Below are positions 7,623 through 16,558 of a DNA stretch of 35,718 bases, piece after piece. This DNA comes from CAYUXU01 sp964489695 (lineage in GTDB: Bacteria; Bacillota_I; Bacilli_A; Erysipelotrichales; Erysipelotrichaceae), in assembly GCA_964489695.1 (NCBI GenBank), contig CAZAZP010000009.1, positions 1 to 35,718 of the forward strand. Direction: 5' to 3'. The notes under the pieces were generated by a model that saw nothing but the letters and a program-made list of their open reading frames with translations, was not told the DNA's origin and did no database searches. Numbering within the stretch: position 1 is the first letter of the stretch; each line of letters opens with the position of its first letter. Both the position numbers and the translations under genes were made by a program.

Positions 7623-10600
7623 AAAGCTATCCCCTTAATCCCGAGCAACAATTAGCCGTTAAATTACTCGGCAAAGATATCGTCGTGGCTGCCAGTGCTG
7701 GCACTGGTAAGACAACTGTCTTAGTTGAAAGAATCATTAAGCGGATTGTTGCAGATCAGATTTCAATTCAACAAATTGTCGCAATTACCTTCACAAACGC
7801 CGCAGCCGCAGAAATGAAAAACCGCTTAACCACGCGCTTAGTTGACTACCAACAAGATTATCCTAGTGATTTTTTAAAGCAACAATTATTACTTATCAAT
7901 ACCGCGGATATTTCAACTATTCATGCGTTTTGTTTAAAGTTAATCAAAAACTATTATTATATGATTGATCTTGAGCCCCAGCATGCCCATAATCTACTCG
8001 ATGATTTATTAACCGCTAAACTTCAAAAACAAGCTTTTAAAAATATCTATCAAAAACATGTCTTAGCTAATCCCTTAGCTTATCAAACCCTAACTAATGC
8101 ATTAACTTTAAATCCGTTAAATTATGCTACGCTAGAAAGCACCGTTTTGGCTTTAGCCCAAACCGCAAGCTTACATATTAGTCCTTCAGACTGGCTAACT
8201 AGTTTTTTAGCTGACTTTAAAAACGTCACTAGTTTTAGTAATTTAAAAACTACCACGAAAAAGGCTTGGTTTGGGTATTTGTCTTTTAAGATTCAAAACT
8301 TACTTTTTTTATTAAGCCAATTAAAAGCTAACATGCAAGCAGAAAATAAATTAAACCCCGCAGAGAATGATATCTTTATCTTATTAAACAATAAGTTCAA
8401 TCAAATTCTTACTACTTTGGCCAAGGAAGATTATGAAACCTATTTAGCTCAATTAGCCAGCTTAAATGAAATTGAAATTAAGTCGCTAAGAGATTCAGCT
8501 AAGACTCAAGATACTTATCGGAAAATCTTTAAAGAGATGATCGAAAATCTTTGGACAGAAGATGAATTAAGTAATGATTTAAACGCGCAATATCCGGTAA
8601 TGGAACAACTAGTCTTTTTAACAACTGCTTACTTACAAGAATTTACTCAGTTAAAACAAGCCGAACAAGGCTTAGACTTTGATGATTTAGAACGTTTAGC
8701 TTATCAAATCTTAATGGCTCATGATCAAGAGATTGCAAAATACTTAAAAAACTATTATCAAGAAATCTTAGTGGATGAATTTCAGGATACTAGCTACTTG
8801 CAAAATGAAATTATTAAATTAATTAGTAACGGTAAAAATAGTTTTCGGGTTGGTGATTTAAAACAAGCTATTTATCGTTTCCGTGGTGGTAAACCTGATA
8901 TCATGATGGATTTAATCAAAAATGCGCAACCAGCCACAACAGAACTAATTTATTTAAAACATAACTACCGCTCAGCTAATAACATTATTGCTTTTAATAA
9001 TGAGACTTTCCAACAACTAATGACTTTGCCTTTTTATAATAATTACTACACTTCAGAAGATAATGTTCAAGCTGGCAGCCCCACGCAAAGTAAATTTAAC
9101 GTCCCAGTAAAATTATGTTTCTTTAATTACGCAAAGGATGAATATCCTGGTACTAAAAATAGTTTATTAGCCCAACACTTCGCTGAACTAATTTATGAGT
9201 TGACGACTAAAGACCATTATAATTACCGTGATATCGTCATCTTAACTAGGAGTCATACCCAAAAGAAATATCTGAAAGATGTTTTTGATGGCTTAAATAT
9301 TCCGAGTTATATCTTATTAAAAGATGGTTTCGCTACTTCAGAAAGTATTTTGACGATTAAAGCTTGTTTAAGGTTATTAATTAATCCAGCTGATGAGATT
9401 GCTTTAGTCGCGACTTTAGTCAACTTGTTTGGAGTAACAAATGATGATTTAGCTAACTGGAAAATTAAATATCCCACCAAACTTTATGCGGCTTTACTAG
9501 CAGAAAAACATCCCGCCTTGTTAAAAATTGAAGCTTTAAGGGAGATGAATTTTTATCAGTTAACTGAGATCTTAAATGCAATTTATCAAATTAATGACTA
9601 TTATCAAAGTAAATGTGATCAAGCCCAACGGGCTAATCTAGATGTTTTATCCAGCAAAGCAGCGGTTTTTCAAAAAGAAGCAACGCACTTAACTGAGTTT
9701 TATGAACTACTTGAAACACTTGAAGTCAAGGATATTAGTGAAGGTTCAACTATTAGCGAGTCAGATAATGTTATTCGAGTCATGACGATTCATCAAGCTA
9801 AAGGCCTAGAGTTCCCAGTAGTTTTATTTTGGGGTAATTCCGCTTTAAAAAGCCATAACTCCTTTATCCCCATCACGACAAATGATAAATTAGGCTATGG
9901 CTTAGTGACCGTTTTAAAAAATACCATCTTTAAACGTTTCAATTTAAAACAAGAACTAATTGAATTTAATAATACCCTAGAAGATATCGCGGAAGAAATT
10001 CGCTTACTTTATGTGGCCTTAACCCGAGCGAAAGAAAGATTATTAATTGTCGGGGCTGATTCAAAATTACCTGAAGCAACAAACCTAACTAGTTTTGATA
10101 TCTATAACAGCAATAATTACTTAGCTTGGCTCAGTAATACTGGACAACAAGTCTCATCTGCTTACTATCAAACCCAAATCAAGACGCAATTACTTCCAAA
10201 AGAAGAACTAGTTTTAAAAGCAGGAACACCAACTAATGAGCTAGTTGGCGAGTTTACCCCACTACCGCCTGTGGCAGAAGTTAGTAGTAGTGTTCGTCCA
10301 AGTGCCTCGGGTTTAGATTTATCTGGCGGTGATAATTTCGCTGCGTTAGCCAAAGGAACAAGAATTCACGAAATACTCGCGAAATTACCCGCTAATAATT
10401 GGTCTGAAGCACTGATTAAAAATTATAACCCAAAGATTACTACTGATGAAATTGAGTTATTATTAAGACTTTATCAGCATCCCTTTTATCAAGCAGTGTT
10501 AAACGCGGAAATGGAAAAAGAAGTACCTTTTATTTTTAAAGATACTTCCGCTAGAATCATTAATGGTTATATTGATTTAATTATCTGGAAAAAACCCATT

Positions 10601-10798
10601 AACTATATTGTAGATTTTAAAACTGATCAAGTTAAGCAGGCTGAGACCCTAATTACTCGTTATCAAAGTCAACTCAGTTATTACTATCAAGCACTCTCAG
10701 CGATTTACCCGGAACAACAATTTGAAGCTTATATTTATAGTTTCGCTTTAAATGAATTTATTTTAGTTAAACTTAGTCAATCATTAAATAATTTATAA
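7619..10798 (+). CDS. addA: ATP-dependent helicase/nuclease subunit A (AddA)
   Basis: This 1059-residue UvrD/Rep-type helicase with a C-terminal nuclease is the motor of the AddAB complex. Motifs in order: Q-motif 'LNPEQQLAV', Walker A 'ASAGTGKT' (25-32), 'AITFTNAAAAEMKNRL', Walker B 'VDEFQDT' (near 385), 'RFRGGKPDI', 'VMTIHQAKGLEFPVV' (near 720) and 'LLYVALTRAKERL' (near 797). The nuclease follows with 'GYIDLI' and 'VDFKTD' near 1000. It is about 170 residues shorter than Bacillus AddA. It overlaps addB by 4 bp. Its last 22 bp also overlap the 3' end of prs on the other strand, so the two operons converge without a spacer or terminator. Confidence 0.95.
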   Translation: MKSYPLNPEQQLAVKLLGKDIVVAASAGTGKTTVLVERIIKRIVADQISIQQIVAITFTNAAAAEMKNRLTTRLVDYQQDYPSDFLKQQLLLINTADISTIHAFCLKLIKNYYYMIDLEPQHAHNLLDDLLTAKLQKQAFKNIYQKHVLANPLAYQTLTNALTLNPLNYATLESTVLALAQTASLHISPSDWLTSFLADFKNVTSFSNLKTTTKKAWFGYLSFKIQNLLFLLSQLKANMQAENKLNPAENDIFILLNNKFNQILTTLAKEDYETYLAQLASLNEIEIKSLRDSAKTQDTYRKIFKEMIENLWTEDELSNDLNAQYPVMEQLVFLTTAYLQEFTQLKQAEQGLDFDDLERLAYQILMAHDQEIAKYLKNYYQEILVDEFQDTSYLQNEIIKLISNGKNSFRVGDLKQAIYRFRGGKPDIMMDLIKNAQPATTELIYLKHNYRSANNIIAFNNETFQQLMTLPFYNNYYTSEDNVQAGSPTQSKFNVPVKLCFFNYAKDEYPGTKNSLLAQHFAELIYELTTKDHYNYRDIVILTRSHTQKKYLKDVFDGLNIPSYILLKDGFATSESILTIKACLRLLINPADEIALVATLVNLFGVTNDDLANWKIKYPTKLYAALLAEKHPALLKIEALREMNFYQLTEILNAIYQINDYYQSKCDQAQRANLDVLSSKAAVFQKEATHLTEFYELLETLEVKDISEGSTISESDNVIRVMTIHQAKGLEFPVVLFWGNSALKSHNSFIPITTNDKLGYGLVTVLKNTIFKRFNLKQELIEFNNTLEDIAEEIRLLYVALTRAKERLLIVGADSKLPEATNLTSFDIYNSNNYLAWLSNTGQQVSSAYYQTQIKTQLLPKEELVLKAGTPTNELVGEFTPLPPVAEVSSSVRPSASGLDLSGGDNFAALAKGTRIHEILAKLPANNWSEALIKNYNPKITTDEIELLLRLYQHPFYQAVLNAEMEKEVPFIFKDTSARIINGYIDLIIWKKPINYIVDFKTDQVKQAETLITRYQSQLSYYYQALSAIYPEQQFEAYIYSFALNEFILVKLSQSLNNL

Positions 10799-11730
10799 AT
10801 ATCACTAACTGGTGAATAGTTTTTTACAGCCTCGATGGTTTTCGCTAACATATAAGCAACTGACAATTGTTTAATCTTAGGGCTATGTTTATCCGGACCT
10901 AATTGAATGGTGTTAGTAATAACCAATTCTTTTAATTTCGAACGATTAATATTTTCAATGGCGGGCCCCGATAAGACGCCATGGGTACAAGCGGCGTAAA
11001 CGGTCTTCGCACCTCGTTCACATAATAATTCGACGGCACCTAACAGTGAACCAGCAGTGTCAATAATATCATCCACGATAATAGCCGTTTTATTATTTAC
11101 TTCACCAATTAAGTTTAAAGCTTCCGCTACGTTGGGAGTCGTCCGTCGTTTATCAATAATCGCGACCGTTGAACCGGGAATTGTATCGGAAAGTTTTCGA
11201 GCCCGGGTCGCTCCGCCATGATCAGGCGATACAATTACGATATCATTATTTAAGCCATGAGCACGGAAATATTGTCCTAACATCGAAACGACCGATAAAT
11301 CATCTGTCGGAATTTTAAAGAACCCTTGGATTTGTGGGGCATGCAAATCAATTGTAATAATGCGATCAGCCCCCGCCACTTCTAATAAATCAGCAATTAA
11401 ACGCGCGGTAATTGGTTGTCGAGGTCGAGCTTTCCGGTCTTGACGCGCATAGCCAAAATAAGGAATAACGACGGTTACTTCATTAGCTGAAGCCCGACGC
11501 ATCGCATCTAAAGCAATCAGAATTTCCATAATTGAAGCTGAAGTAGGAGCATTGGTCGACTGCACAATAAATACATGTTTCCCGCGGACAGATTCTTCCG
11601 GTTCAACAATAATCTCGCCATCAGCGAAATGTCTCACCGAACAAATGCCCCGTCTAATGCCTAAATATGAGCAAATTTCATCGGCTAATTCGATACTACT
11701 GCTTAAAGCAAATACTTTAATAGAATTCAT
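10777..11730 (-). CDS. prs: ribose-phosphate pyrophosphokinase
   Basis: It makes PRPP from ribose 5-phosphate and ATP, feeding purine, pyrimidine, histidine and NAD synthesis. At 317 residues it is a standard class I enzyme. Visible motifs are the flexible loop 'YARQDRKARPRQPI', the metal/ribose-binding 'IDLHAPQIQGFF', 'SPDHGGATRARKL' and the PRPP-binding loop 'VDDIIDTAGS' near 218. ATG follows AAGGAG and overlaps the glmU stop by 4 bp. It is last in the rnmV-to-prs run, matching the glmU-prs pair in Bacillus. Its 3' end overlaps addA on the opposite strand by 22 bp. Confidence 0.97.
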   Translation of the reverse strand: MNSIKVFALSSSIELADEICSYLGIRRGICSVRHFADGEIIVEPEESVRGKHVFIVQSTNAPTSASIMEILIALDAMRRASANEVTVVIPYFGYARQDRKARPRQPITARLIADLLEVAGADRIITIDLHAPQIQGFFKIPTDDLSVVSMLGQYFRAHGLNNDIVIVSPDHGGATRARKLSDTIPGSTVAIIDKRRTTPNVAEALNLIGEVNNKTAIIVDDIIDTAGSLLGAVELLCERGAKTVYAACTHGVLSGPAIENINRSKLKELVITNTIQLGPDKHSPKIKQLSVAYMLAKTIEAVKNYSPVSDIYKLFND

Positions 11731-13097
11731 TCTGGCTGCTCCTTCTTCTTAGCAAAATATTTATAACCATAATCAAGTTTATTAGTTTGATGATTGCGGG
11801 CAATCGCTAACGCACCCGCTGGTACATATTCAGTGATGGTTGACCCCGCCGCCACCACGGCTTGTTCACCGACCTCAATTGGGGCAATCAAGTTAACATT
11901 ACTTCCAATGAAGGCTTGCTTTCTAATCAGGGTGGGATACTTATTTTTACCATCATAATTTACCGTCACCACACCACAACCAATATTTACGGCATCTTCG
12001 ATGGTCGTATCACCTAAGTAAGTCAAATGAGCACATTTAATCTCATTGGCTAACTGCACTTTTTTCAGCTCAACAAAATTACCAATCCGATTAGCATTTT
12101 TAATCATTGAATTAGTTCTAATATGGGCATAAGGCCCAACAAAGTTATGCTCCCCTAATTCACTATCAGTAATCCGGCTTTGATTAATCTCATTATTATC
12201 GCCGATTTTACTATCACGAATATAACTACCAGTAATCTGACAGTTTCTACCGATTTTAGTCTGTCCAACTAAGTAAGTTGGCGGATAAATTATCGTATCA
12301 GCACCAATTTCAACTTCTGGAGCAATAAAAATCGCTTCCGGTTGGATTAAAGTCACTCCCGCCAGTTGATGTCTTTGATTGATTTTTTGTTGTAACCACA
12401 GGTTGGCTTCCGCCAACTCGATGCGATCATTTATCCCACTAGCTTCTTTATAATCTAAAACACGTAAAGCTTTGACACTTTTACCTTGTTGCTTTAAGAC
12501 TTTAACTAAATCAGTAATATAATATTCTGCTTGATTATTGTTATTGTCTAAATGTTTTAAGCTAGCAAATAAGTCTTGGTTATTAAACACATAAATACCA
12601 GTATTAATTTCTTTAATACTTGCTTGTTGTAAAGTACAATCTCGATACTCTACAATCTCACTGATATTTAAATCTTCATCAACCAGCACGCGACCATAGC
12701 TTTTAGCATCAGGCACAATGGCAGTTAAAACAACTAAGGCATGGTCTTTTAAGGCCTGATACATGCTTTCAAAAGTCTCCGGGGTAATCAAGGGACAATC
12801 GCCATTAACCACAATCGTTTGCCCAGCTAAGTCTTTTAGCTGTGTTACTTGCATCACCGCATGGCCCGTACCTAATTGCTCATCTTGGATGGCGTATTCA
12901 CAAGCGGTACCTAAATAAGCTGAAACGAGTTCCGCCCGATAACCCACGACCGCAATAACCCGCTCTGCTTGGGCTTGTTTTAGGTTATCAACTAAATGGG
13001 CAATCATCGGCTTCTGGCAAACCTCATGCATGACTTTTGGTAATTCAGACTTCATTCTTGTGCCTTTACCAGCTCCAAGAATTATTGCGTATCTCAT
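11727..13097 (-). CDS. glmU: bifunctional N-acetylglucosamine-1-phosphate uridyltransferase / glucosamine-1-phosphate acetyltransferase
   Basis: This 456-residue enzyme carries out the last two steps to UDP-GlcNAc for peptidoglycan and teichoic acid. The N-terminal pyrophosphorylase domain opens with 'LGAGKGTRMKSELPK' (7-21); the family more often has alanine where the second residue here is glycine. The C-terminal half (from about 250) is a left-handed beta helix with hexapeptide repeats such as 'IGDNNEI' and 'IGSNVNLIAPIEVGEQAVVAAG'. It has a very strong AAGGAGG site and probably its own promoter at 13114-13122. Its stop is coupled to prs. Confidence 0.97.
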   Translation of the reverse strand: MRYAIILGAGKGTRMKSELPKVMHEVCQKPMIAHLVDNLKQAQAERVIAVVGYRAELVSAYLGTACEYAIQDEQLGTGHAVMQVTQLKDLAGQTIVVNGDCPLITPETFESMYQALKDHALVVLTAIVPDAKSYGRVLVDEDLNISEIVEYRDCTLQQASIKEINTGIYVFNNQDLFASLKHLDNNNNQAEYYITDLVKVLKQQGKSVKALRVLDYKEASGINDRIELAEANLWLQQKINQRHQLAGVTLIQPEAIFIAPEVEIGADTIIYPPTYLVGQTKIGRNCQITGSYIRDSKIGDNNEINQSRITDSELGEHNFVGPYAHIRTNSMIKNANRIGNFVELKKVQLANEIKCAHLTYLGDTTIEDAVNIGCGVVTVNYDGKNKYPTLIRKQAFIGSNVNLIAPIEVGEQAVVAAGSTITEYVPAGALAIARNHQTNKLDYGYKYFAKKKEQPE

Positions 13098-13113
13098 AAC
13101 TACCTCCTTCTCT

Positions 13114-13122
13114 ATTGTATCA
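13114..13122 (-). promoter_or_regulatory. extended -10 promoter for glmU-prs
   Basis: The minus strand reads TGATACAAT, a -10 hexamer TACAAT (13114-13119) with TG extension, in the 45-bp gap between ispE and glmU. The gap also has a weak AT-only hairpin followed by seven T, which could reduce read-through from ispE. No clear -35 is seen. Confidence 0.45.
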
Positions 13123-13142
13123 AAAAAAGCGTTAATAAGTTA

Positions 13143-14009
13143 TTAATTTATAACCTCAACGCTAAATATCTCAGGAATCAACTTAGTTTTTTTCACTAAC
13201 GAGAACTTCAAGAAATAATGACTCATGGCTTGATCGACTAACTTTTCTGATTGAGTAAAAGCTAAAACCGTCGAACCACTCCCTGACATCACGACTTGAT
13301 CAAAACCAATACTTAATAAATCATTTTTAATGGCAGTTAATGGTAAACCTAATTGAATGGCACTGTTTTCTAAACTATTACCGATCGTAGCCAGCAACTT
13401 GGGGTAATCCGCCTCCGCTAAAGCTAAGGCCACTTGATCAATCGCTGGATGACTGATTTGGTTAACATCTAATAATTTAAAGGCTTCTTTGGTCGAAATA
13501 CCCAAATTTGGTTTAGCTAAAAATATCCAAAATGATGTGTGCTGTTTAATTGGGATTAGTTTTTCGCCAATCCCTTGAACTCGCGCTGGTTGCCCATAAA
13601 GACAAAATGGTACATCCGCTCCTAGTTTTAAACCTAACTTAGCTAGTTCGGTTGATGAAATTTTTAAATCTAGTAGCTCATTTAGCATCCGTAAAGTCAA
13701 AGCCGCATTACTACTCCCTCCACCTAAACCACCCCGGGAAGGAATATTTTTCATTAAACGAACCGAAAAATTAGTTGCTAATTGATAAGTATCTTTAATT
13801 AAAGTAATCGCTTGATAAATTGAATTCCGCTGGTCCCAAGGTAAATACGGTTTATTACAAGTAAATTCCATCGTCGGATGGATTTTTATTTCAATCGTAT
13901 CAAACAAGTCAATCGGGGCCATAATCATATCTAATTCATGATAACCATTAGCTTGTCGCTTAACGACATCTAACGCCAGATTTACTTTAGCGAAGGATTT
14001 TCTTTTCAT
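13143..14009 (-). CDS. ispE: 4-diphosphocytidyl-2-C-methyl-D-erythritol kinase
   Basis: This GHMP-family kinase phosphorylates CDP-methylerythritol in the MEP isoprenoid pathway, so the host makes isoprenoids by that route. Motifs: 'AKVNLALDV' at the N-terminus, the phosphate-binding 'GLGGGSSNAA' (94-103), the catalytic Asp in 'LGADVPFCL' (132) and the C-terminal 'MSGSGSTV'. The frame is open 10 codons further upstream to 14039, but CAGGAG sits just before the ATG at 14009 and homology begins there, giving 288 residues. It overlaps the rsmA 3' end by 23 bp. Bacillus has the same neighbour order with yabG, veg and sspF in between. Confidence 0.95.
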   Translation of the reverse strand: MKRKSFAKVNLALDVVKRQANGYHELDMIMAPIDLFDTIEIKIHPTMEFTCNKPYLPWDQRNSIYQAITLIKDTYQLATNFSVRLMKNIPSRGGLGGGSSNAALTLRMLNELLDLKISSTELAKLGLKLGADVPFCLYGQPARVQGIGEKLIPIKQHTSFWIFLAKPNLGISTKEAFKLLDVNQISHPAIDQVALALAEADYPKLLATIGNSLENSAIQLGLPLTAIKNDLLSIGFDQVVMSGSGSTVLAFTQSEKLVDQAMSHYFLKFSLVKKTKLIPEIFSVEVIN

Positions 14010-14856
14010 ATAACTCCTGAAATAGTTGGAGGTATTCATCAGTACTCAGCGCTTCGGCGCGAATCTGCTGATCCAACTTTAATTGATCTAAGGCTTTTAA
14101 AATACTAGCTAATTCATAGTCATCTTTTAAATTATTAACTAAAATTTTTCGACGAAAGCGAAAGCATTTTTTAACAAACTGAAAGTAAGCTGGCTCTAGT
14201 TCGCTCGTTAAAACTCTAATCTTTGGTTTAAAGCTTAAAACTATGGAATCTACTTTGGGTTGCGGATAAAACACTTCTGGCTTAACTAACATCACTTTTT
14301 TTAAATTAAACAGATATTGAATAATAATGGACAGACTGCCATAGGCTTTCGTCGCTGGAACTGCTAATAGCCGTTCCGCCACTTCTTTTTGTAACATCAA
14401 AGTCATTTGATCAAAATAAGCTTCTTGTTCAATCAAATAAAACAGAATTGGCGTAGTAATATAGTACGGTAAATTCGCTACTAACACCACTTGAGCATAC
14501 TGTTTTTTTAAATCATCTAGAATCCTTTTTATCTCACTTTGTAAGAAATCTTGATTGATTAGCGTTAAATGAGGATAACTTACTAGCGTTTCTTTTAAGA
14601 TACCAAATAAATCACGATCAATTTCATAACTGATAACGTAACTAGCTAATTTTAAAAGTTGTTCTGTTAAGCCACCTAAACCTGCCCCAATTTCAACCAC
14701 CGCAGTATTTTCAGTAATACCACTTTGTTGCGCAATCTTTTCGACAACTTTACTTTCAATGATGAAATTTTGGCCAAAATGCTTTTTAGCTTTTAGTCGT
14801 TGGCTAGTCAATAGTTGATGGGTTTGTTTAACACTGGCTAAGGGTGAGTTATTCAT
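13987..14856 (-). CDS. rsmA: 16S rRNA (adenine1518-N6/adenine1519-N6)-dimethyltransferase
   Basis: RsmA (KsgA) dimethylates two adjacent adenines in helix 45 of 16S rRNA late in 30S assembly, using SAM. The 289-residue protein has the recognition segment 'KKHFGQNFI' (24-32), the SAM loop 'VEIGAGLGG' (54-62) and the catalytic motif IV 'NLPYYITTP'. It overlaps rnmV upstream by 8 bp (ATGAATAA) with only a weak ribosome site, so it likely depends on translational coupling. The rnmV-ksgA pairing is conserved in Bacillota. Confidence 0.97.
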   Translation of the reverse strand: MNNSPLASVKQTHQLLTSQRLKAKKHFGQNFIIESKVVEKIAQQSGITENTAVVEIGAGLGGLTEQLLKLASYVISYEIDRDLFGILKETLVSYPHLTLINQDFLQSEIKRILDDLKKQYAQVVLVANLPYYITTPILFYLIEQEAYFDQMTLMLQKEVAERLLAVPATKAYGSLSIIIQYLFNLKKVMLVKPEVFYPQPKVDSIVLSFKPKIRVLTSELEPAYFQFVKKCFRFRRKILVNNLKDDYELASILKALDQLKLDQQIRAEALSTDEYLQLFQELYEKKILR

Positions 14857-15385
14857 AAAATCTTTCTGTGATTTGAGCTAATTCCGGATAACTGATTTGC
14901 AGGTAATTTAACCGTTTTAAAAACGTTTTCGCTGAAGTTGAACCAATATGAAAATACTCCGCCACTTTTTGACGTAATAGGTTACTATTGGGGCCAATTA
15001 ACTTTAAACTCATTAAATCCTTCATTTCTAAAGTCTCAATAATATCATCGTGGTAAGTTACTAAATGAGCTAACGCGAGTTGGATTTCTTCTGGGCTCGC
15101 ATACTCGACCCCTACTTTAGCTAAATTACGAGCAGTCTTATAATACACAAAGGCATTTTTACAACCAGGAATGGCTTGATTAATCTTGCGTCTAATCAAT
15201 TCTCCCGCATGGTCAGGATCAGTAAAAATAATTAAACCGCGGGTTGCCTGAATATGCGTCAAATAGTCAAGAAAACCAGCTGAAATATTCAAACCATTGG
15301 TTTCAATGGTTTCGGCTTGGATCGCTTGTTTTAAGCGGGCTGTATCGTTTTTACCTTCCACTACTATTAACTCTAAAACTTGCAC
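14849..15385 (-). CDS. rnmV: ribonuclease M5
   Basis: RNase M5 matures the ends of 5S rRNA precursors, acting with ribosomal protein L18. The protein has 178 residues. A TOPRIM domain is clear: 'IVVEGKNDT' with Glu10, then 'IIFTDPDHAGE' with Asp56 and Asp58. The C-terminal half is the family's rRNA-binding region. The start is GTG, seven bases after GGAG; there is no suitable ATG nearby. It heads the unit rnmV-rsmA-ispE-(glmU-prs). Confidence 0.95.
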   Translation of the reverse strand: MQVLELIVVEGKNDTARLKQAIQAETIETNGLNISAGFLDYLTHIQATRGLIIFTDPDHAGELIRRKINQAIPGCKNAFVYYKTARNLAKVGVEYASPEEIQLALAHLVTYHDDIIETLEMKDLMSLKLIGPNSNLLRQKVAEYFHIGSTSAKTFLKRLNYLQISYPELAQITERFYE

Positions 15386-15402
15386 AATATCACTCCATCT
15401 CT

Positions 15403-15408
15403 ATTATA
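15403..15408 (-). promoter_or_regulatory. -10 box of the rnmV operon
   Basis: A perfect TATAAT on the minus strand lies 17 bp before the GTG start of rnmV. The -35 region is poor. Upstream, 15410-15537 contains no gene or structure that I can identify. Confidence 0.55.
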
Positions 15409-15537
15409 CCCGAAAAGTAAAGCTAACCGGAAAAAGAAAATCTGCCAAATACTCACATCAAAGTAACAAGTAACTACCTTAAATAAATTAACTAATAAAA
15501 TAGTCCAAATTAGTTTCAAATTGCTTGCTTTAAAGAT

Positions 15538-15571
15538 AAAACCTCAATTCACAAAATTGAATTGAGGTTTT
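15538..15571 (-). terminator. terminator of the 3D-domain lipoprotein gene
   Basis: Thirteen-base arms at 15538-15550 and 15559-15571 pair perfectly around an 8-base loop. The A-run in one arm and T-run in the other let it work in either direction, but the gene it follows is the minus-strand 15625-16503. Confidence 0.8.
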
Positions 15572-15624
15572 ATTATGCTTGCATAACTAATTTAATTATT
15601 GTGTTAGTTACACCAAACAAGGTT

Positions 15625-16503
15625 TTACTTTCCACCAAAAATACAAGAGAAATTGGCACCATTTCTAACCCGTTTATTGAAGGAAAGAATTGTAACGGTT
15701 AAGTTTTTATTACTTTTAACGGGACGAATCACATTCAGATTATTTTCATTCCCAACAAATAAATCTAGCCGAGCTCCTTTAATTGCACCACCACGGTCTA
15801 AAACTACCGCCTTAAAAGGAACGCCAGGTTCTAATCCCATTCCTTGATAATTGTGGTTGGAGATTTCCACCACGGTACAATGGGGAATCGCTGCGTCAGT
15901 CGCTAAAATATAATAACCTTCATAAGTAACCCCTGGTTTCCAAGTACCGTCTTTTTGACGAACACTATCTAACGCAATCCGAACACCAGCGGATGTATTA
16001 CCCCGTCCTTGACTATCCACTGGACAACCCACACAGTTTACCCCAAAGCGGGTAATACCGGATGTCACAAATGAACTACCCACGGTGGGCTTTTTTAAGT
16101 ATTCATAAACATCAGGAGTCGCATCAGTATAGACTTCACTCCCGGGGATGACTATCTTAGATAAAATAGTTTGAGTTTTACTTTCATAAGTATATAAGTA
16201 TTCTCGTTCAACTATACCCGCTTTACCAGTTTTAGTTTTTGTTAAAAACCAGAGTCCACTAGTTGGCTTTGATTTGGGATATTGAACCGGGATTTCTCCT
16301 GCTTGAATTGAAGTCTCTTTTTTGGTTACGAAGGTATAACCCGTTTGGGTTAAAGCGCTTAAGTCATTTTGCCAAGCGAGTCTTTCTTCTTCACTCATCG
16401 TATTCATATTAGGTAAGACTAATGTATTATTTACTGTATTAGAACAGCCAGAAAACAATAAGATGACGGCTAAAAGCAGTAGATAACTAATAAATTTCCT
16501 CAT
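15625..16503 (-). CDS. YabE-like G5/3D-domain lipoprotein, probable cell-wall lytic enzyme
   Basis: This 292-residue exported protein has a lipobox FSGC with Cys20, a G5-like domain (about 60-120) and a C-terminal 3D domain (about 150-275). The 3D domain is named for three aspartates, and all three are seen: 'ATDAAIP', 'VLDRGGAIKG' and 'RLDLFVG'. It also keeps the 'NCVGC' cysteine pair found in YabE. Stationary-phase survival proteins of this kind are thought to act as murein lytic transglycosylases. Bacillus YabE lies between tatD (yabD) and rnmV, exactly as here, so orthology is likely. The lipid anchor is unlike the usual N-terminal membrane segment. It has its own strong promoter and terminator. 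Confidence 0.85.
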   Translation of the reverse strand: MRKFISYLLLLAVILLFSGCSNTVNNTLVLPNMNTMSEEERLAWQNDLSALTQTGYTFVTKKETSIQAGEIPVQYPKSKPTSGLWFLTKTKTGKAGIVEREYLYTYESKTQTILSKIVIPGSEVYTDATPDVYEYLKKPTVGSSFVTSGITRFGVNCVGCPVDSQGRGNTSAGVRIALDSVRQKDGTWKPGVTYEGYYILATDAAIPHCTVVEISNHNYQGMGLEPGVPFKAVVLDRGGAIKGARLDLFVGNENNLNVIRPVKSNKNLTVTILSFNKRVRNGANFSCIFGGK

Positions 16504-16529
16504 TTTTCACCTCTTTTTGTGCCGCAGTG

Positions 16530-16558
16530 ATATTAGCACACCAAGCAGAGTGTGTCAA
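16530..16558 (-). promoter_or_regulatory. strong sigma-A promoter for the 3D-domain lipoprotein
   Basis: The minus strand has a perfect TTGACA (16553-16558), a 17-bp spacer and TAATAT (16530-16535). The -35 box overlaps the tatD stop codon. The spacer holds short inverted GTGTG/CACAC arms that could be a binding site. Confidence 0.8.

Noticed and set aside
10168..10353. Minus-strand open frame within addA
   Set aside because: It lies opposite a well-supported helicase gene, has low-complexity composition and no ribosome site.
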